In this document: positions 12,534 through 25,154 of the stretch, in pieces
How the letters are laid out: every line of letters begins with the position of its first letter
Numbering within the stretch: position 1 is the stretch's first letter
NCBI RefSeq assembly: GCF_018991925.1
Contig: NW_024726235.1
Coordinates: forward strand, 7,595,639 to 7,659,638
DNA length: 64,000 nt
Reading direction: 5' to 3'
Source: Homarus americanus
Taxonomy: Eukaryota; Arthropoda; Malacostraca; Decapoda; Nephropidae
Made by a program: the position numbers and the translations under genes
The notes under the pieces: model-generated
The model's database searches: none
Seen by the model: only the letters and a program-made list of their open reading frames with translations
Told to the model about the DNA's origin: nothing

Positions 12534-12925
12534 TGGAGCACCAATCAGAAAACAGCATGACCCGAGGAGCACCAATTGGAAGGCAGGTTGAGAGGAGCAC
12601 CAATCAGGATGTAGCACGGAGAAGAAAGCACCAATCAGGACGTAGCACGAAGAAAAAAGCACCAATCAGAATGTAGCAGGAATATGATAGTACCAATCAG
12701 GACGCAGCACGAATGGGAGAGCACCAATCAAGCCGTAGCACGTAGGAGAAAGCACCAATCAGAATGCAACAGGAGTATGAAAGCACCAATCAGGAGGCAG
12801 CAAGATTAGAGGAGCACCAATCAGAAGTAAGCACAGATATAAAAACACCAATCATGAAGTAACACGAATGGATGGAGAAGCACCAATCAGAGAGCAGCAC
12901 GGGCTGGAAACCACCAATCAGGGAC
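12534..12925. repeat. 31-bp minisatellite with a CCAAT box per unit
   Basis: Thirteen units averaging 31 bp, each built on GCACCAATCAG followed by a variable AA(T/C)GTAGCACGA-type segment and a purine-rich end. The hexamer ACCAAT is intact in every unit, near 12540, 12570, 12599, 12630, 12661, 12692, 12724, 12755, 12786, 12817, 12849, 12883 and 12913, while the rest varies freely. CCAAT is the binding core of the NF-Y complex. Tandem sites at about three helical turns might act in regulation, but no adjoining gene is visible. Confidence 0.88.
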
Positions 12926-12999
12926 CAGTATGGGTGTGGCGGCCATAGACGGTTGGTTGAGTTCCCTTCCGCGCCTCTTACTGGCTACTCGTGGCCAAC

Positions 13000-13135
13000 A
13001 CCTTCCACCACCACCACCACACCTACTAACACGCCCTCCACCGCACCTGCTACCACGCCTTCTACCACACCCACCACCACTCACTACAACGCCCACCCCT
13101 ACACCCTCATCACGCCCACCACCACGCCAGGTGAT
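13000..13135. repeat. ACC/ACG-rich simple sequence
   Basis: Dense CCACCACCACC and CTACCACGCC runs without a fixed period. It explains the Thr/Pro-rich and Gly/Arg-rich frames seen on both strands. Confidence 0.7.
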
Positions 13136-13199
13136 GTGGGGGCAGGTAAAGCACCATAATGAGTCTGGCCTGGGACTGACGTCATCAATTACCATCGTG

Positions 13200-13520
13200 A
13201 CAGACCAATAATGGAAGAGTCTAGTTTGAGGGTCGTTAAGGGTCGTTAGATGGTTAAACAACCCTTTGGCGACAGACCAATAATGTGAGTGTCTGGACTG
13301 AGGGTCGTTAGATGGTTAAACGACCATTAATGACGGATTAATTAATCTAAGTGCCAATCTTGAAGATCGCTAAGGGTTGTTAGGTGATTGAACGACCCTT
13401 TAGCGACTGTCTAATAATTCATATGACTAAACTGAGGGTCGTTAGTTCACGGACATTTTCGCGACAGATCAATAAAACGACTGTCCAGATTGAGGGTCGT
13501 TAAGGGCCGTTAGATCTTCA
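13200..13520. repeat. Diverged repeat around GAGGGTCGTTA
   Basis: Four clear and one degenerate copies of a segment holding GACAGACCAATAATG, then GAGGGTCGTTAAGGGTCGTT, then a partly inverted AACGACCCTTT. Cores start near 13229, 13281, 13364, 13434 and 13492. The inverted AAGGGTCGTT / AACGACCCTT pairs could form small hairpins. The units differ by many substitutions, so this is old. Some units again contain CCAAT (13203, 13268, 13352). Confidence 0.7.
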
Positions 13521-14404
13521 AAGGGCCCTTAAAACGACCTCGTCAGGACAGAGGGACACAGCCACCCACACCCCCTGCTGGCCAGGACAAAGATCAATCA
13601 CCATCGACGTCCTGAACAACTAATGGAGCTTTTGAGTTAGTGTGTCGATGTGTCGGTCCCCTGTCACAAGTGATTGAACTCCTCGAACCCGTGAAGCAGC
13701 AGCAGCAAGTTCGAAAGAGAAGGTTCGAACACCGGCATACGGCTAAAGCCTTAAAATTATAAAGTTGATTCGAAACCGATTCATGAGATACCAGCCAATG
13801 AGGAGCAGGTTTGAACACGAATAATGGTAGCAGCCAATGAGAAGCAGCTTCGAACACGGCTTTTAAGAAACAAATAAGTCAAAAAACTAAAAAAAAACTA
13901 ACATGGTTATTGAGAAATTCATAAAGCCAAAATAAAGCAAAAGTTCGAACAAATGAATCACCAAGAGAAGAGGAAAAAGTGTTCAGGTGTTTTAGACCGG
14001 GTGTTCCGTAGCAAGGTAAGACGTGTTGAGGTGTTCCGTCGTCAGGAAACAAGTATTCGGGTGTTCCGTCCTGTGGCTAGTCAATGAGAACAAGGTTGTG
14101 TTCCGACCCTAACCACTATCACCACCATCATCACCACCACCATCACCACCACCACCTGTCTCGCCCACTACCCGTTCATCACCACAATTACCAGCTGTGA
14201 GGATCCCGATAAACCAGCACCATCTGCCTGGGACCATAATGCACCCGCTAGACGGGCCACGAAACCCAGAGTTAGAGGCGCGGGTGGCATAAGACACGCC
14301 AATAAGTGCCATAATCAACCAGCATAACAAGGCGTCATATTATGTGAGGTCGACCCAACAGGTTCTAGAAGCCATTATGGAGAAAATTGTAGGCGAGGGG
14401 CGGC
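13521..14404. other. Spacer with diverged TTCGAA and GTTCCG motifs
   Basis: 13690-13860 repeats AAGTTCGAA / GGTTCGAACAC and two copies of CAGCCAATGAGAAGCAG-like sequence (CCAAT at 13795 and 13834), a decayed 37-39 bp repeat. 13990-14070 repeats GGTGTTCCGTC about three times. 14115-14160 is a CAC/CAT trinucleotide tract. No gene is recognised. Confidence 0.5.
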
Positions 14405-14850
14405 TTGTGTTCCGGGAGTGGAGGAGAGATGTGGAGGAGAGGATGTGGAGGAGAGGAGATGTGGAGAGGAGGGAGGGATGTGGAGGAGGGGAGGAGGGGG
14501 AGATGTGGAGGAGGGGGAGGAGGATGTGGAGGAGGAATGTGGAGGAGGGAGATGTGGAGGGAGATGTGTGGAGGAGGAGGATGTGTGGAGGAGGAGATGT
14601 GGAGGAGAGATGTGGAGGGGGGGGATGTGGAGGAGGGGGAGATGTGGAGGAGGAGATGTGGAGGATGTGGAGGATGTGGAGGGAGGGATGTGGGGAGGGG
14701 GAGTGTGGAAGGGTTGCAGGAGGGATGTGGAAGGGGTGGGAAGGGGATGTGAAAAGAAACAGAGGTAGAGATGGAAGGGGTGGGGAGGAGGGATGTGGAA
14801 GGAGCAGAGGGTGGAGATGGGAGGAAGGAGGTGGAGAAGAGAGAGAGGTG
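14405..14850. repeat. Purine-rich GATGTGGAGGAG repeat
   Basis: Short irregular units of GATGTGGAGGAGG on the plus strand. The strand bias is extreme (almost no C). Glu/Arg/Gly-rich plus frames and Pro/Ser/His-rich minus frames of 115-178 codons come from this bias and are not genes. Confidence 0.88.
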
Positions 14851-15228
14851 TGAAGGGCTTTACCTGGCGTCGACTCAGCAGGGAATTAGGGGGGGTACCT
14901 CCACCTAACAACCACCTTCTCCCCTCCCGCCTCCTTCACCCACTCACCCACCCAGCTTCCTCTATAACCAAGGTCCCTGTCGCGACAACCTGGATCAAGC
15001 GAACTGTTACGGCCAGCTGATGGTTTAAACTACAAGTCTTTAGGGAGGATAATTTAAGCTGTAGTCTTCAAAGGGTTAAACCATCGTCCTCAAAGGGTTA
15101 AGAGAAATGCCACATGTATGTATTTAAGAGAAATAAGAGAACACAGCATCTCTCTCTAGCTACCTAAGCGAGTCTCTGTAAGTGCCTGGAGAGTGCCACC
15201 ACTAGCTTGGCACTAGTGTTAAAAGCTG

Positions 15229-15266
<38 letters not shown>

Positions 15267-15727
15267 TGGTGGGTGGGGAGTAAGTGGGTGTGGTGAGAAA
15301 GGGAGAGGGAAGGGGTGTCAGTTGGGTGGTGGTAGTGGTAGTTAATGACAAGATGCAGCTACAGGCCGCTGCTGGTTAGGGTCGATAAAACATGCCAAAC
15401 TAGGCACCGTCTGGAGGGGGAGAGGCACCACGACCACACCTTCCATAAGATATGGTTCCCTCTCTCCTACCCCTTTCCCCTCCCACACCCTTCACCCTCT
15501 CCTCCCTCACCCTCCACGATATGCCCCCTTCTCCTCACCCCCTCCATCACTCCCGCCCCCCTTCACCAACCCATGACTCACTGTCCTCACCATCTACAGG
15601 CCCGGCATCACCATCTGTGAGCGTCGGTACCACCATCTAGCACGCGTTAACACACCCATCAATGAATGTCAACCGAACCAACACCACAAGAGAGGTTAGA
15701 CTGACTGACACACAGACACACATAACA

Positions 15728-15730
<3 letters not shown>
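14851..15730. other. Spacer with a GA tract
   Basis: Contains a GA run at 15230-15261 and a pyrimidine-rich stretch at 15450-15590 (CTCCC, CACCC). 15060-15100 repeats CAAAGGGTTAA. No gene is recognised. Confidence 0.5.
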
Positions 15731-15811
<81 letters not shown>

Positions 15812-15813
15812 CC
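15731..15813. repeat. CT microsatellite
   Basis: CT run of about 40 copies with a single extra C near 15791 and a broken edge at 15812. Confidence 0.97.
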
Positions 15814-16089
15814 TCTCTCCAGGCTATAGCGGGCAATGTTCTTCAGGACGTCTACCTCTCCTTTAGCACTCATGCACTCGAATGAACCTCACGCGACGCT
15901 TACACTCCTACTCCTACTGAACCTTACTCCTGCTTACCTCCACATACTCTACTTTGAACCTCCTGCCTGCTCACATACTCTGAGCCTCACACAACACACT
16001 CACACCAGACAGAATATAAGGAGGCTCAATACGCAGTAAACTTCTTAAGGTTATATCCAGAATATCAGAATTATGGACACATAGCTTTT

Positions 16090-16092
<3 letters not shown>

Positions 16093-16171
<79 letters not shown>
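16093..16171. repeat. GT microsatellite
   Basis: Perfect GT run of about 39 copies. Between it and the next CA tract lie unique AT-rich sequence and a degenerate CCACCCACACCCACA stretch (16500-16740) that includes a CA run at 16627-16667. Confidence 0.97.
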
Positions 16172-16172
<1 letters not shown>

Positions 16173-16624
16173 CCAATGTGTGTGTTATTAACAATGTGCC
16201 AGAAATATAAACATTACCAATATTCTTTTACAAAACGAAGCAAATAAAGCAACCATGAAGTTCGCAATGCATTATAAACAGTCAAATATTATATACGATT
16301 TTTTTAAGTAGCCCTGACCACCCCCCACACCCCACACACCCCACACACCTGCCTTTGTATGTAAATAAGGCGCCGGAGTGTTTTATAAAATAATAGTAGG
16401 TGGTCGGTGACTAATGGGTGGTCATATGTCTTCCACTATCTTTTATGATGAGGTCAATGGGGAGCAAAATACTGTTCGCACTTATCCACACTTTAGTGAT
16501 CAACATACACTAAGGTCTACCCATCCACATACCAGCATCCACCCACACCCACATAACATGCGCCTATACCCACCTACAAACAGTAGCGTTGACCCACACC
16601 CATTAAGGTTGTACTATCTACATC

Positions 16625-16667
<43 letters not shown>

Positions 16668-16880
16668 TAAGGTTCGTCAATCCACACCCACAAATACTAG
16701 CGTCCACCCACACACCAGCACCCGATCCACACACCCAGTATAAGAGGCAGGCGCAGCAGGGGGTGAGGGAGTGGACTACCGTAGGGCGGGAAGTGACGCT
16801 GGTGTGGGCGATCCAGAACTCTTATGGTTAAGTGGCGGGTAAATTATGCAACTCTTAATGTAAATACACGCAATTAAATA

Positions 16881-16935
<55 letters not shown>
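16881..16935. repeat. CA microsatellite
   Basis: Perfect CA run of about 27 copies. The following 16936-17569 is unique spacer with a short GGA tract at 17242-17262 and no recognised gene. Confidence 0.97.
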
Positions 16936-16938
<3 letters not shown>

Positions 16939-17569
16939 CATGAAGATAATTCCCTAAGGTGGGTAAAGGTTTGCCGTTAGTGATATTATGTTATCCTCAG
17001 TTGGCCTTCAACACCTGAAGGAACATTAACTGAACGGCGTTGGTCTGTCTAAGATAAAGAACTCCTTTCCCCTCACCTCTCGCCCTTCCCTCACCCACAA
17101 CCCTCCCCTCACACTCAGCCAGTTCACTCTACCTGATGCCCTCTGGCACTGTCCTAGGGGTAGTTCCCTGTGCCATACCCCCTGGCACTCCACCACACAC
17201 CTCTGGGTACACGCAATGAGGCACCTAGCTTGAACTTGGAAGAGGAGGAGGAGGAGGAGGGAGGAAGGGCGGCAGGCGAGCAGGCGGTGGGCGGCACCCT
17301 ACAAGGCGAGGGTGGCGGGCCACAACTCGGCGCCATACTAGGCTCCACCACCCGCCCTCCTCCCGCCTCTCTTGGCCACTAATTTGCAACCACCTGATAA
17401 TTTCTCCCCTGAAAGGAAAGTTTTAAGAATGGAGGAGGAGGAGGCCATGACGTAGAGTGTCATGATATCGTCGACCACTACTACTGCTGATACCCCAACT
17501 GTACCCTTCCTGTGTGAGGGACGCCGCAGATAACACCCCCCACCCACGACCGTCCCACGGCGGTTCTAC

Positions 17570-19545
17570 CTGTGTGTTCCGTCATGGTGATAGACTGTGT
17601 GTCCCGTTATGTGATAGACTAGACTGTGTGTGTCATGGTGATCCCGTCATGGTGATAGACTGTGTGTCCCGTCATGGTGATAGACTGTGTGTCCCGTCCT
17701 GTGTGTCCCGTCATGGTGATAGACTGTGTGTCCGTCATGGTGATAGTGTGTGTCCGTCATGGTGATAGACTGTGTATCCTGTCATGGTGATAGACTGTGT
17801 GTCCGTCGTGTGTCCCGTCATGGTGATAGACTGTGTGTCCGTCATGGTGATGTGTGTCCGTCATGGTGATAGACTGTGTGTCCTGTCATGGTGATAGACT
17901 GTGTGTCCTGTCATGGTGATAGACTGTGTCCCGTCATGGTGATAGACTGTGTATCCGTCATGGTGATCCTGTCATGGTGATAGACTGTGTCCTGTCATGG
18001 TGATAGACTGTGTGTCCGTCATGGTGATAGACTGTGTGTCCGTCATGGTGATAGACTGTGTGTCCTGTCATGGTGATAGACTGTGTGTCCTGTCATGGTG
18101 ATAGACTGTGTCCCGTTATGGTGATAGACCGTGTGTCCTGTCGTGGTGATAGACTGTGTGTCCCGTCATGGTGATGGGATTGTGTCCCGTTATGGTGATA
18201 GACTGTGTGTCCCGTCATGGTGATAGACTGTGTGTCCCGTTATGGTGATAGACTGTGTGTCCCGTCATGGTGATAGACTGTGTATCCGTCATGGTGATAG
18301 ACTGTGTGTCCCGTCATGGTGATAGACTGTGTGTCCGTCATGGTGATGACTGTCCCGTCGTGGTGATAGAGTGATAGACTGTGTCCCGTCATGGTGATGT
18401 GTGTCCGTCATGGCGATAGACTGTGTGTCCCGTCATGGCGATAGACTGTGTCCGTCATGGCGATAGACTGTGTCCGTCATGGTGATAGACTGTGTGTCCG
18501 TCATGGTGATAGACTGTGTGTCCCGTCATGGTGATAGACGAAGTCATGGTGATAGACTGTGTGTCCCGTCATGGTGATAGACTGTGTGGTGATCCCGTCA
18601 TGGTGATAGACTGTGTGTCCGTCATGGTGATAGACTGTCCGTCATGGTGATAGACTGTGTCCGTCATGGTGATAGACTGTGTGTATCCGTCATGGTGATA
18701 GACTGTGTGTCCCGTCATGGTGATAGACTGTGTGTCCGTCATGGTGATAGACTGTGTGTCCGTCATGGTGATAGGTGTCCTGTGTGTAGACGTGGTGATA
18801 GACTGTGTGTCCTGTCATGGTGATAGACTGTGTGTCCTGTTATGGTGATAGACTGTGTGTCCGTCATGGTGATAGACTGTGTGTCCTGTCATGGTGATAG
18901 ACTGTGTCCGTCATGGTGATAGACTGTGTGTCCTGTCATGGTGATAGACTGTGTGTCCCGTCATGGTGATAGACTGTGTGTCCCGTCATGGTGATAGACT
19001 GTGTGTCCGTCATGGTGATAGACTGTGTGTCCGTCATGGTGATAGACTGTGTGTCCGTCATGGTGATAGACTGTGTATCTCGTCATGGTGATAGTCGTTG
19101 TCATGGTGATAGATCATGGTGATAGATTCGTCATGGTGATGTGTCCCGTCATGGTGATAGACTGTGTGTGTCCTGTCATGGTGATAGACTGTGTGTCGTC
19201 ATGGTGATAGACTGTGTCCCGTCGTCGTGTCCTGTCATGGTGATAGACTGTGTGTCCTGTCATGGTGATAGACTGTGTGTCCCGTCATGGTGATAGACTG
19301 TGTGTCCCGTCATGGTGATAGACTGTGTGTCCCGTCATGGTGATAGACTGTGTATCTCGTCATGGTGATAGACTGTCTGTCCCGTCATGGTGATAGACTG
19401 TCTGTCCCGTTATGGTGATAGACTGTGTATCTCGTCATGGTAATAGACTGTCTGTCCCGTCATGGTGATAGATTGTGTGTCCCGTCATGGTGATAGACTG
19501 TGTGTTCCGTCATGGTGATAGACTGTGTGTGTCCCGTCGTGGTGT
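17570..19545. repeat. 24/25-bp minisatellite, about 80 copies
   Basis: The unit is GTCATGGTGATAGACTGTGT plus GTCCC (25 bp) or GTCC (24 bp), with frequent truncated copies such as GTCATGGTGATGTGTCC. Mixed 24- and 25-bp units plus internal stops (TGATAG) break reading frames, so almost no long frame survives. Copies from 19230 to 19540 are the most regular; 18340-18480 and 19080-19140 are ragged. Confidence 0.95.
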
Positions 19546-20019
19546 TAGGAACATAAAAGCAGGCTGACGTCTCTATCATCAGCGCCCCGGGACACAACAC
19601 AACAGGTAGTCTTGGTGACCTTGCTGGGGGTCACGACTGTGTCATGTGAGGTCACGTGATAAGTAATAAAACTTATCTTGGTTGAACATTTAGTGAGTGA
19701 CCGATGTGACGCCCAACAAGACCTGTGTAACATCGTGATGGGGTCGTCCAGCTGGCCTCCAAGATGTACTTACTGTATTATGTTGTCAAGACTCTGGTGA
19801 CCTCCCAGACGTGTGGGTTGTGAACACGAGACACACCATTTGCAGAGCCATATAAACAGTGTAGTGTGTGTGTGGTCCGGTGACCTTCAAGATATGCACG
19901 TCGTGGTGGTCAGCCTCGGTGGCCCTCAAGACCTACAGTGGGTGTGGTGGCCTCCAGGACACACACTTGAGCTCTGCCGTTCATCTTGGCGGGTCAACAG
20001 TGCGGCTGGTGGAGGAAGC
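19546..20019. other. Unique spacer
   Basis: Non-repetitive sequence after the 25-bp array, with a few loose GTGGTGACCT-like phrases (19860-19950). No gene is recognised. Confidence 0.5.
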
Positions 20020-20360
20020 CGCCAGTAATAACACTTTAACCAATAAGAGCACGCCAGTGTATATGATCAATCGGACCAATCACTGCCCGCGATTACTCTC
20101 GTGTCCAGTAATGAGAAGCCGTCCCTAAACTTGATAAATCACACCAATCACAGCTCACAGTTACGCGCGCGTCAGCCAATAACACTCCATTCATACACAA
20201 AATGAATGAGACTAATTAACCCACACAGAAACTATCCATCAAACAGAGAGAAACTGTCAACACATACGACAGGCCAGCCAATAAGAAAGCGTCAAAGAGG
20301 AGCGTAATGTGCCCAATCGCAGCTCACGTTCACTCAAGCGTAAACCAATCACGAGAGCTC
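20020..20360. repeat. Eroded CCAAT tandem array, about 34-bp period
   Basis: CCAAT cores occur at 20040, 20076, 20144, 20176, 20278, 20313 and 20345. The gaps (36, 68, 32, 102, 35, 32) are close to multiples of 34, and degraded cores such as CCAGTAAT fall near expected empty slots (20022, 20105). Units share AATCACAGCTCAC and AATAACACT phrases. I infer about ten units of an old minisatellite, comparable in design to the fresher array at 12534-12925. Confidence 0.6.
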
Positions 20361-21463
20361 TGGGAACCACAAAAGCCCCCCCCCCCTCCCACCACACACC
20401 CGTGACTGCAAGCTCAACACCACCACCCTACCGCCTCCCAATAACCAAGTTCGAGGGTAAAAAATCCCTGAAAATTAACCACTGATCCTACCCAAGTATT
20501 AGGTGATGCCTTAAAGACCACGTGGAAACGTTCACCCTTCAAGGATGACCTAATTCAGAGTGTATGTTTACGATAAATGACCATTGATGGGCAGGTCACG
20601 CTCAATTACGCCTTCACCTATCTAGAAGGTCAGTGGTGATGGCGTGTGAGTAAGAGGCTGTGTCCTGCTGGGTCACTCTAGGTCACACAGCAGAGGGTAA
20701 TGGCCAATGATTAACAGGATGTAAGGGGGTGCCCAATAAACTAGCCCCCTCGGGGGGCAAATTCTAAATTTTAATTAGGTAGACTAAATACTTGTGTACA
20801 CTAGTGTTTGTAGCCGTGAGAAACGATACAACAAATAAGGATGATGAAGCGACTTGTAGTGTGAGTGAGTGAGTAATATTTCCTCCAACTACGATTGTTT
20901 GTTCCTACACTTACTCCAGACACTCCCGCAGCAGCCAGGCGCCACATCACTAAAGCAGGTGTGGCGTGACCAGGGGCAGAGGGAGGCTGGCTGGCATAAG
21001 ATGGTGTTACGGTCACGTCCAGCATCCTCGCCCCCCCTTACTCACTGTCACCTGTTGCCGCCTCTCACACCAACTCACCTGAGGAGAGAAGAAACAAAGG
21101 TTAAATCACCACAATAATTAAATAACACAAAATTTGGAAAACTTGAAGAATTTTCACCCCAAGATTAACCACCCTGACGCTAACCTAACCCCATCCCCCC
21201 AAATAGTCTTAGGGCGGTTAATCTTCAGGTCAAATAAACTAGGGTGGAGATTCTTCAGGTGACCCCAAAATCTCTAATGTATTGCTCAAGAAACATGTAG
21301 AGCCAATCACACACACACACACACAGTTGATATCAAACATTAACATTATTTCTCGTGTCCTAATAATATAATGTGGTTCCTATGCTACCAGAGAAGTGTG
21401 GGACCCAAGCCTATAGTAGTGTAATAGTTATCTGATTGGTTGACACAGTTTAGTAATGGGGCG

Positions 21464-21503
<40 letters not shown>

Positions 21504-22255
21504 AGAGAGGTAGTCGTGGGGTTGTAATAAAGTAGGAGTCGTGAGGGTGTGGGGGTTAAGAAGTAGAGGTTATGGGTAGGTGTATGGGAGGGCAGGAGAG
21601 GCAAAGTAGGGAGGTCGGGCTACAGGGTGTTCACTCCAGGAGGCCGCGATTATTACCTCACATTTGCATAAGTGTGGCAGCCTCCTGGCCTCTCTCCCTC
21701 CCTCACAGCCGCCTGTTGTCGACCTCACCACTCACTCACTTGTCCTACCCGACCCTCCCAGACGCCCATCAATCTCCTCCCACCTCACCTCCTCCACCAA
21801 CATCCCTCTCAACCAACACCCTCCTCCTCCAACACCTCCTTCCCCCAACAACACCCACATCCTCCACCCCCACCCCACCAACACCCCCCTCCAAATCTTA
21901 GTAATTATATCTCCAAACATCATCCCTACACACCCAGACACACAAGAGGCTCTTACAGTAAATACAACTTGAAACTAAAACATATAACTAGTTTATCTAA
22001 GTTAAATTACCTATATTAACACCACAAATATAGCATGGTCATTAACCTCTGATTACGTTAACTACCAACGTTCACTTAGTACCGGTTATGGGGCGAGGAG
22101 AACTGTACTGTACAGGTTTTCTCCGGTTTAGATTCTTAACTGGGGTATCATACAGTCTCTTAAACTCTACTAACTGGTGCTAAGTTAAGGTAAGAGTGTC
22201 CTAACTGGCACTAAGTTGATGTAGCCAGTTAAGGTCGAGTCTTTTTTTTGGGGGG
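20361..22255. other. Mostly unique spacer
   Basis: Holds a GT tract at 21466-21502, a C-rich CACCTCCTCC stretch at 21770-21895, and a twice-used TAACTGG(T/C)(G/A)CTAAGTT phrase near 22170-22215. No coding sequence is convincing. Frames at 21570-22020 follow the CACC-rich tract. Confidence 0.5.
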
Positions 22256-22261
22256 GGAGGG

Positions 22262-22445
22262 GAGTAACTTTGTTGTTGTTATTAACTGTTGTTATTGACT
22301 GTTATTATTGGTTGTTATTATTGACTGTTATTAATGACTGTTTTACTGACTGTTTTACTGACTGTTGTTATTGACTGTTATTATTGACTTATTAATGATT
22401 GTTACTAATGACTGTTAATGTTGACTGTTTTTATTGACTGTTATT
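22262..22445. repeat. TTATTGACTG short-unit repeat
   Basis: Around 15 imperfect copies of a 10-13 bp unit, GTTATTATTGACT, with TTAATGACT and TTTTACTGACT variants. AT-rich and clearly non-coding. Confidence 0.85.
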
Positions 22446-22449
22446 ACTG

Positions 22450-23904
22450 AATCAAGATGAAGCGTTACATTTTTAGTTTACTAAAAAAACAGTTTATATA
22501 TATTATTTGATAGAATAATTTAATAATGATGTAAAAAAATAATTCATTATATAATAAATCTTAAAGGTTAAAAACAGTTGAGATTTAGTTATTAATTGAT
22601 ATGACGTAATGTGTAGCTCGTTAAAATACAGGACAGGTACAGGACCCGTAACGTTAGGGACCTGTTGTGATGACCTGTACGAACTACCTGTGGTTTTTAA
22701 ATTTATTTTCCTCGTCCGAGTCATCGTGGGTTACACCTGATTGTTTGTTTGTCTGTTTTTGTTTGTTTCTTTGTGTGTCCGTCCGTTAAGGAGTGTATCG
22801 TTATGGTCAAAATTCCCTGAACACTAAGAAGTATCTATCTGCTTGTGGGTCAAACCATACGAAGAAAAATAAAAATTATTATAGATAAAGGCTACTAATT
22901 CTCTTTACTCACAAGACCACACAGGTAAAGATGCCAGGTTACTGCCAAAAAGTGTCCAGGAACCTATTCACAACCGTACCTGGTCAGTCACATGGGGGGG
23001 GGGGGGAGGGGTAGGTCCGGGGCTCCTACAACATCTCCTCTCCCTCTCTGCTCATGACTGACACATTATTTGAATATACATTAGGTCGTCAGCGAGGCGA
23101 CAGAGGCGGCGGGTGGTGTGTGTGTGTGTGTCAGCTCGCCCCCTGGTCCACACTGCCGCCGTGTGTTGTCACCGTGGGTGAGGCCGTCGCGACATGACAG
23201 TATGTATGCGCTACATCGTCCAGGAGAGGTGATTGAACAACACAGCCGTGCCCAGCTACCTCACTCACACACTAGTGATGCTCGTCTCCAGAGTGAGCCT
23301 CTCCTCGCTCGAGTGCCGACAACTGCGACTTTTTCCTCCACTCATCACACTCTACTCGCCCGAACTAACTCTCATAAAGATAATTAATACCGAAATAAGA
23401 TAAACATGACAATGCTAGAAGTATCATGGCTCTCCTCACATGACTGCAGCACACCAGTAGGCATCTCCACCTCAACTATGCGCCTGGAGACACTTGACCA
23501 TAAAGGCGCGGGAAGCCAGGAATCAGCTGTTGCATCAAAACAAACGCTGGGCTGACCAGGTTGTGTATCGTGGCATCATCACATTCAGCGGGTGGCTGCG
23601 GAGCACTCGACCCTGCCTTATCCAGGCCGTTCCTGTTGATCTCTGCCGCATATGGCACCCGCCGCAACACTTACACAATACTCACCCGCTCATCACAAAA
23701 ACAAGAAGCTTCATTATAATACTGGAGTAGAGTTTTCCTTTCTGGAGAGGACGCCGCCGAGGGTTTGCTTGCTGTGTTATTTTTATAGCAGCGAGTCTTG
23801 ACCAGTAATTAATGCTGTGTCGTAGCTGCTGGGGTGAGAGGCGGCCAGAGTGAACACACAACACACGCACTCACCCAGAGCAAACACACCCACACCACTG
23901 ATCG
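22450..23904. other. Mostly unique spacer, no gene recognised
   Basis: AT-rich to about 22900, then moderately GC-rich. A G run lies at 22994-23006 and a GT tract at 23115-23131. The frames at 23118-23387 and 23494-23730 are non-repetitive, but I recognise no domain in them and see no clear start context, so I do not call them genes. Confidence 0.45.
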
Positions 23905-24012
23905 TGACCAGCACTCACTGACTGGCTACACAGTGACTGGCTGCACAGTGACAGGGACCAAAGTGACTGGCAACACACTAACTGGCCACACAGTGACTGG
24001 ACGTACAGTGAC
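23905..24012. repeat. ACAGTGACTGG minisatellite
   Basis: About six imperfect units of CACAGTGACTGGCTA / CAAAGTGACTGGCAA type, roughly 22 bp apart. Confidence 0.75.
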
Positions 24013-24114
24013 AGAAGTCATGATCATTAGCTAACATAGACCACAGTAACAAGGACAAGGTAACTAATAGCACCGTTGAGTAAACAGGAGGGTGTGGACA
24101 CGTCAACACTGGAC

Positions 24115-24250
24115 ATGGTAAGGTCACGTGGGGAAAGGACAAGGTAAGGACACGTGGGGAGAGGCCAACTTAAGGACACGCGGCGAGAGGACAAGGTAAG
24201 GACACGCGGAGAGAGGACAAGGTAAGGTTACGTGGGGAGAGGACAAGACA
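24115..24250. repeat. 26-bp GACAAGGTAAGGACACG repeat
   Basis: About five units of GAGAGGACAAGGTAAGGACA followed by CGTGGG or CGCGGA. Each unit contains GGTAAG, a splice-donor-like string, which could confuse gene prediction on the plus strand. Confidence 0.85.
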
Positions 24251-24819
24251 GGAGATGTGAAGGCCGCCTGGCGCGGCAGGACGAGGCCCCGGCCAATAAC
24301 GCTAGTGATGTATGGCGTCAGCACCGTGTGTGGGACAGCGGCCGCCTTCTCGTCACGGACAACGGTACACCAACACTGAGTGACGTCTTGCTCCGTCCCG
24401 TCCCACCACACTCACGCCCCACAACACTCACTCACGCCCCACAACACTCACTCACGCCCTCATCACACTCACTCACGCCCTCATCACACTCACGGGACTA
24501 TTGGGAAGTGAGTGGGTAATTTAATTTAGTGTGACGGAAGAAGAGGAACCAAGGGCGTGCTTCAAGAAGTCGTGAGTGGAGAGAAGGAATGTGTGAGGGA
24601 GGAGCCGCCGGGCACAGTGCTCAAGTAAGCCTCACCTGGCGCCCGAGTTTTACCTTGAAGTTTTGACTGTGGATAAATGTGTGGCGGCGGCCGCTGGTGC
24701 TGGCAGGTGAGTCATGCGCCTTATATGGTGGCGGGAGCCGGGCACCACATCATCAGTGCCGGACCCCAGTACCGCTGGTTCCTGGCCCCGGGGCCCTGCT
24801 ACAGGTGTCTATACAACGA
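24251..24819. other. Spacer with a short CACTCACTCACGCCC repeat
   Basis: 24400-24495 holds about five copies of an 18-bp ACAACACTCACTCACGCC-type unit. The rest is GC-rich unique sequence without a recognisable gene. Confidence 0.55.
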
Positions 24820-25015
24820 GGATATGGTGGTCCAGGGTCTTGGGCCGCTCGACTTCTGGTTATTCTATTACTACAGGTGGTCCATGGTCTGGGCCCCACT
24901 TCTGATGGTCCAAGGACGGAGCCCCAATTCTGGTGGTCCAAGGACTGGGTCCCATTGCAGGTGGTCCGGGTTCCACTTCTGGTGGTCCAAGGTCCGGCCC
25001 CAATACTGGTGGTCC
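24820..25015. repeat. GGTGGTCCAAGG degenerate repeat
   Basis: Seven GGTGGTCC or GATGGTCC cores spaced about 25-30 bp, linked by GGTC(T/C)GGGCCCC-like sequence. Frames of 118-124 codons over this region reflect the repeat. Confidence 0.7.
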
Positions 25016-25154
25016 TCTACATCACCATATTAATGGCCCTGCTACTGCAGTGAAGACCTCCACCAAAACACGAGATGCTCTGCCATACTTAACACTGTGA
25101 GATATAACACCAAGTGTGATGAAGCCCAAGCCACTTGCCACCCACAACCACTTA

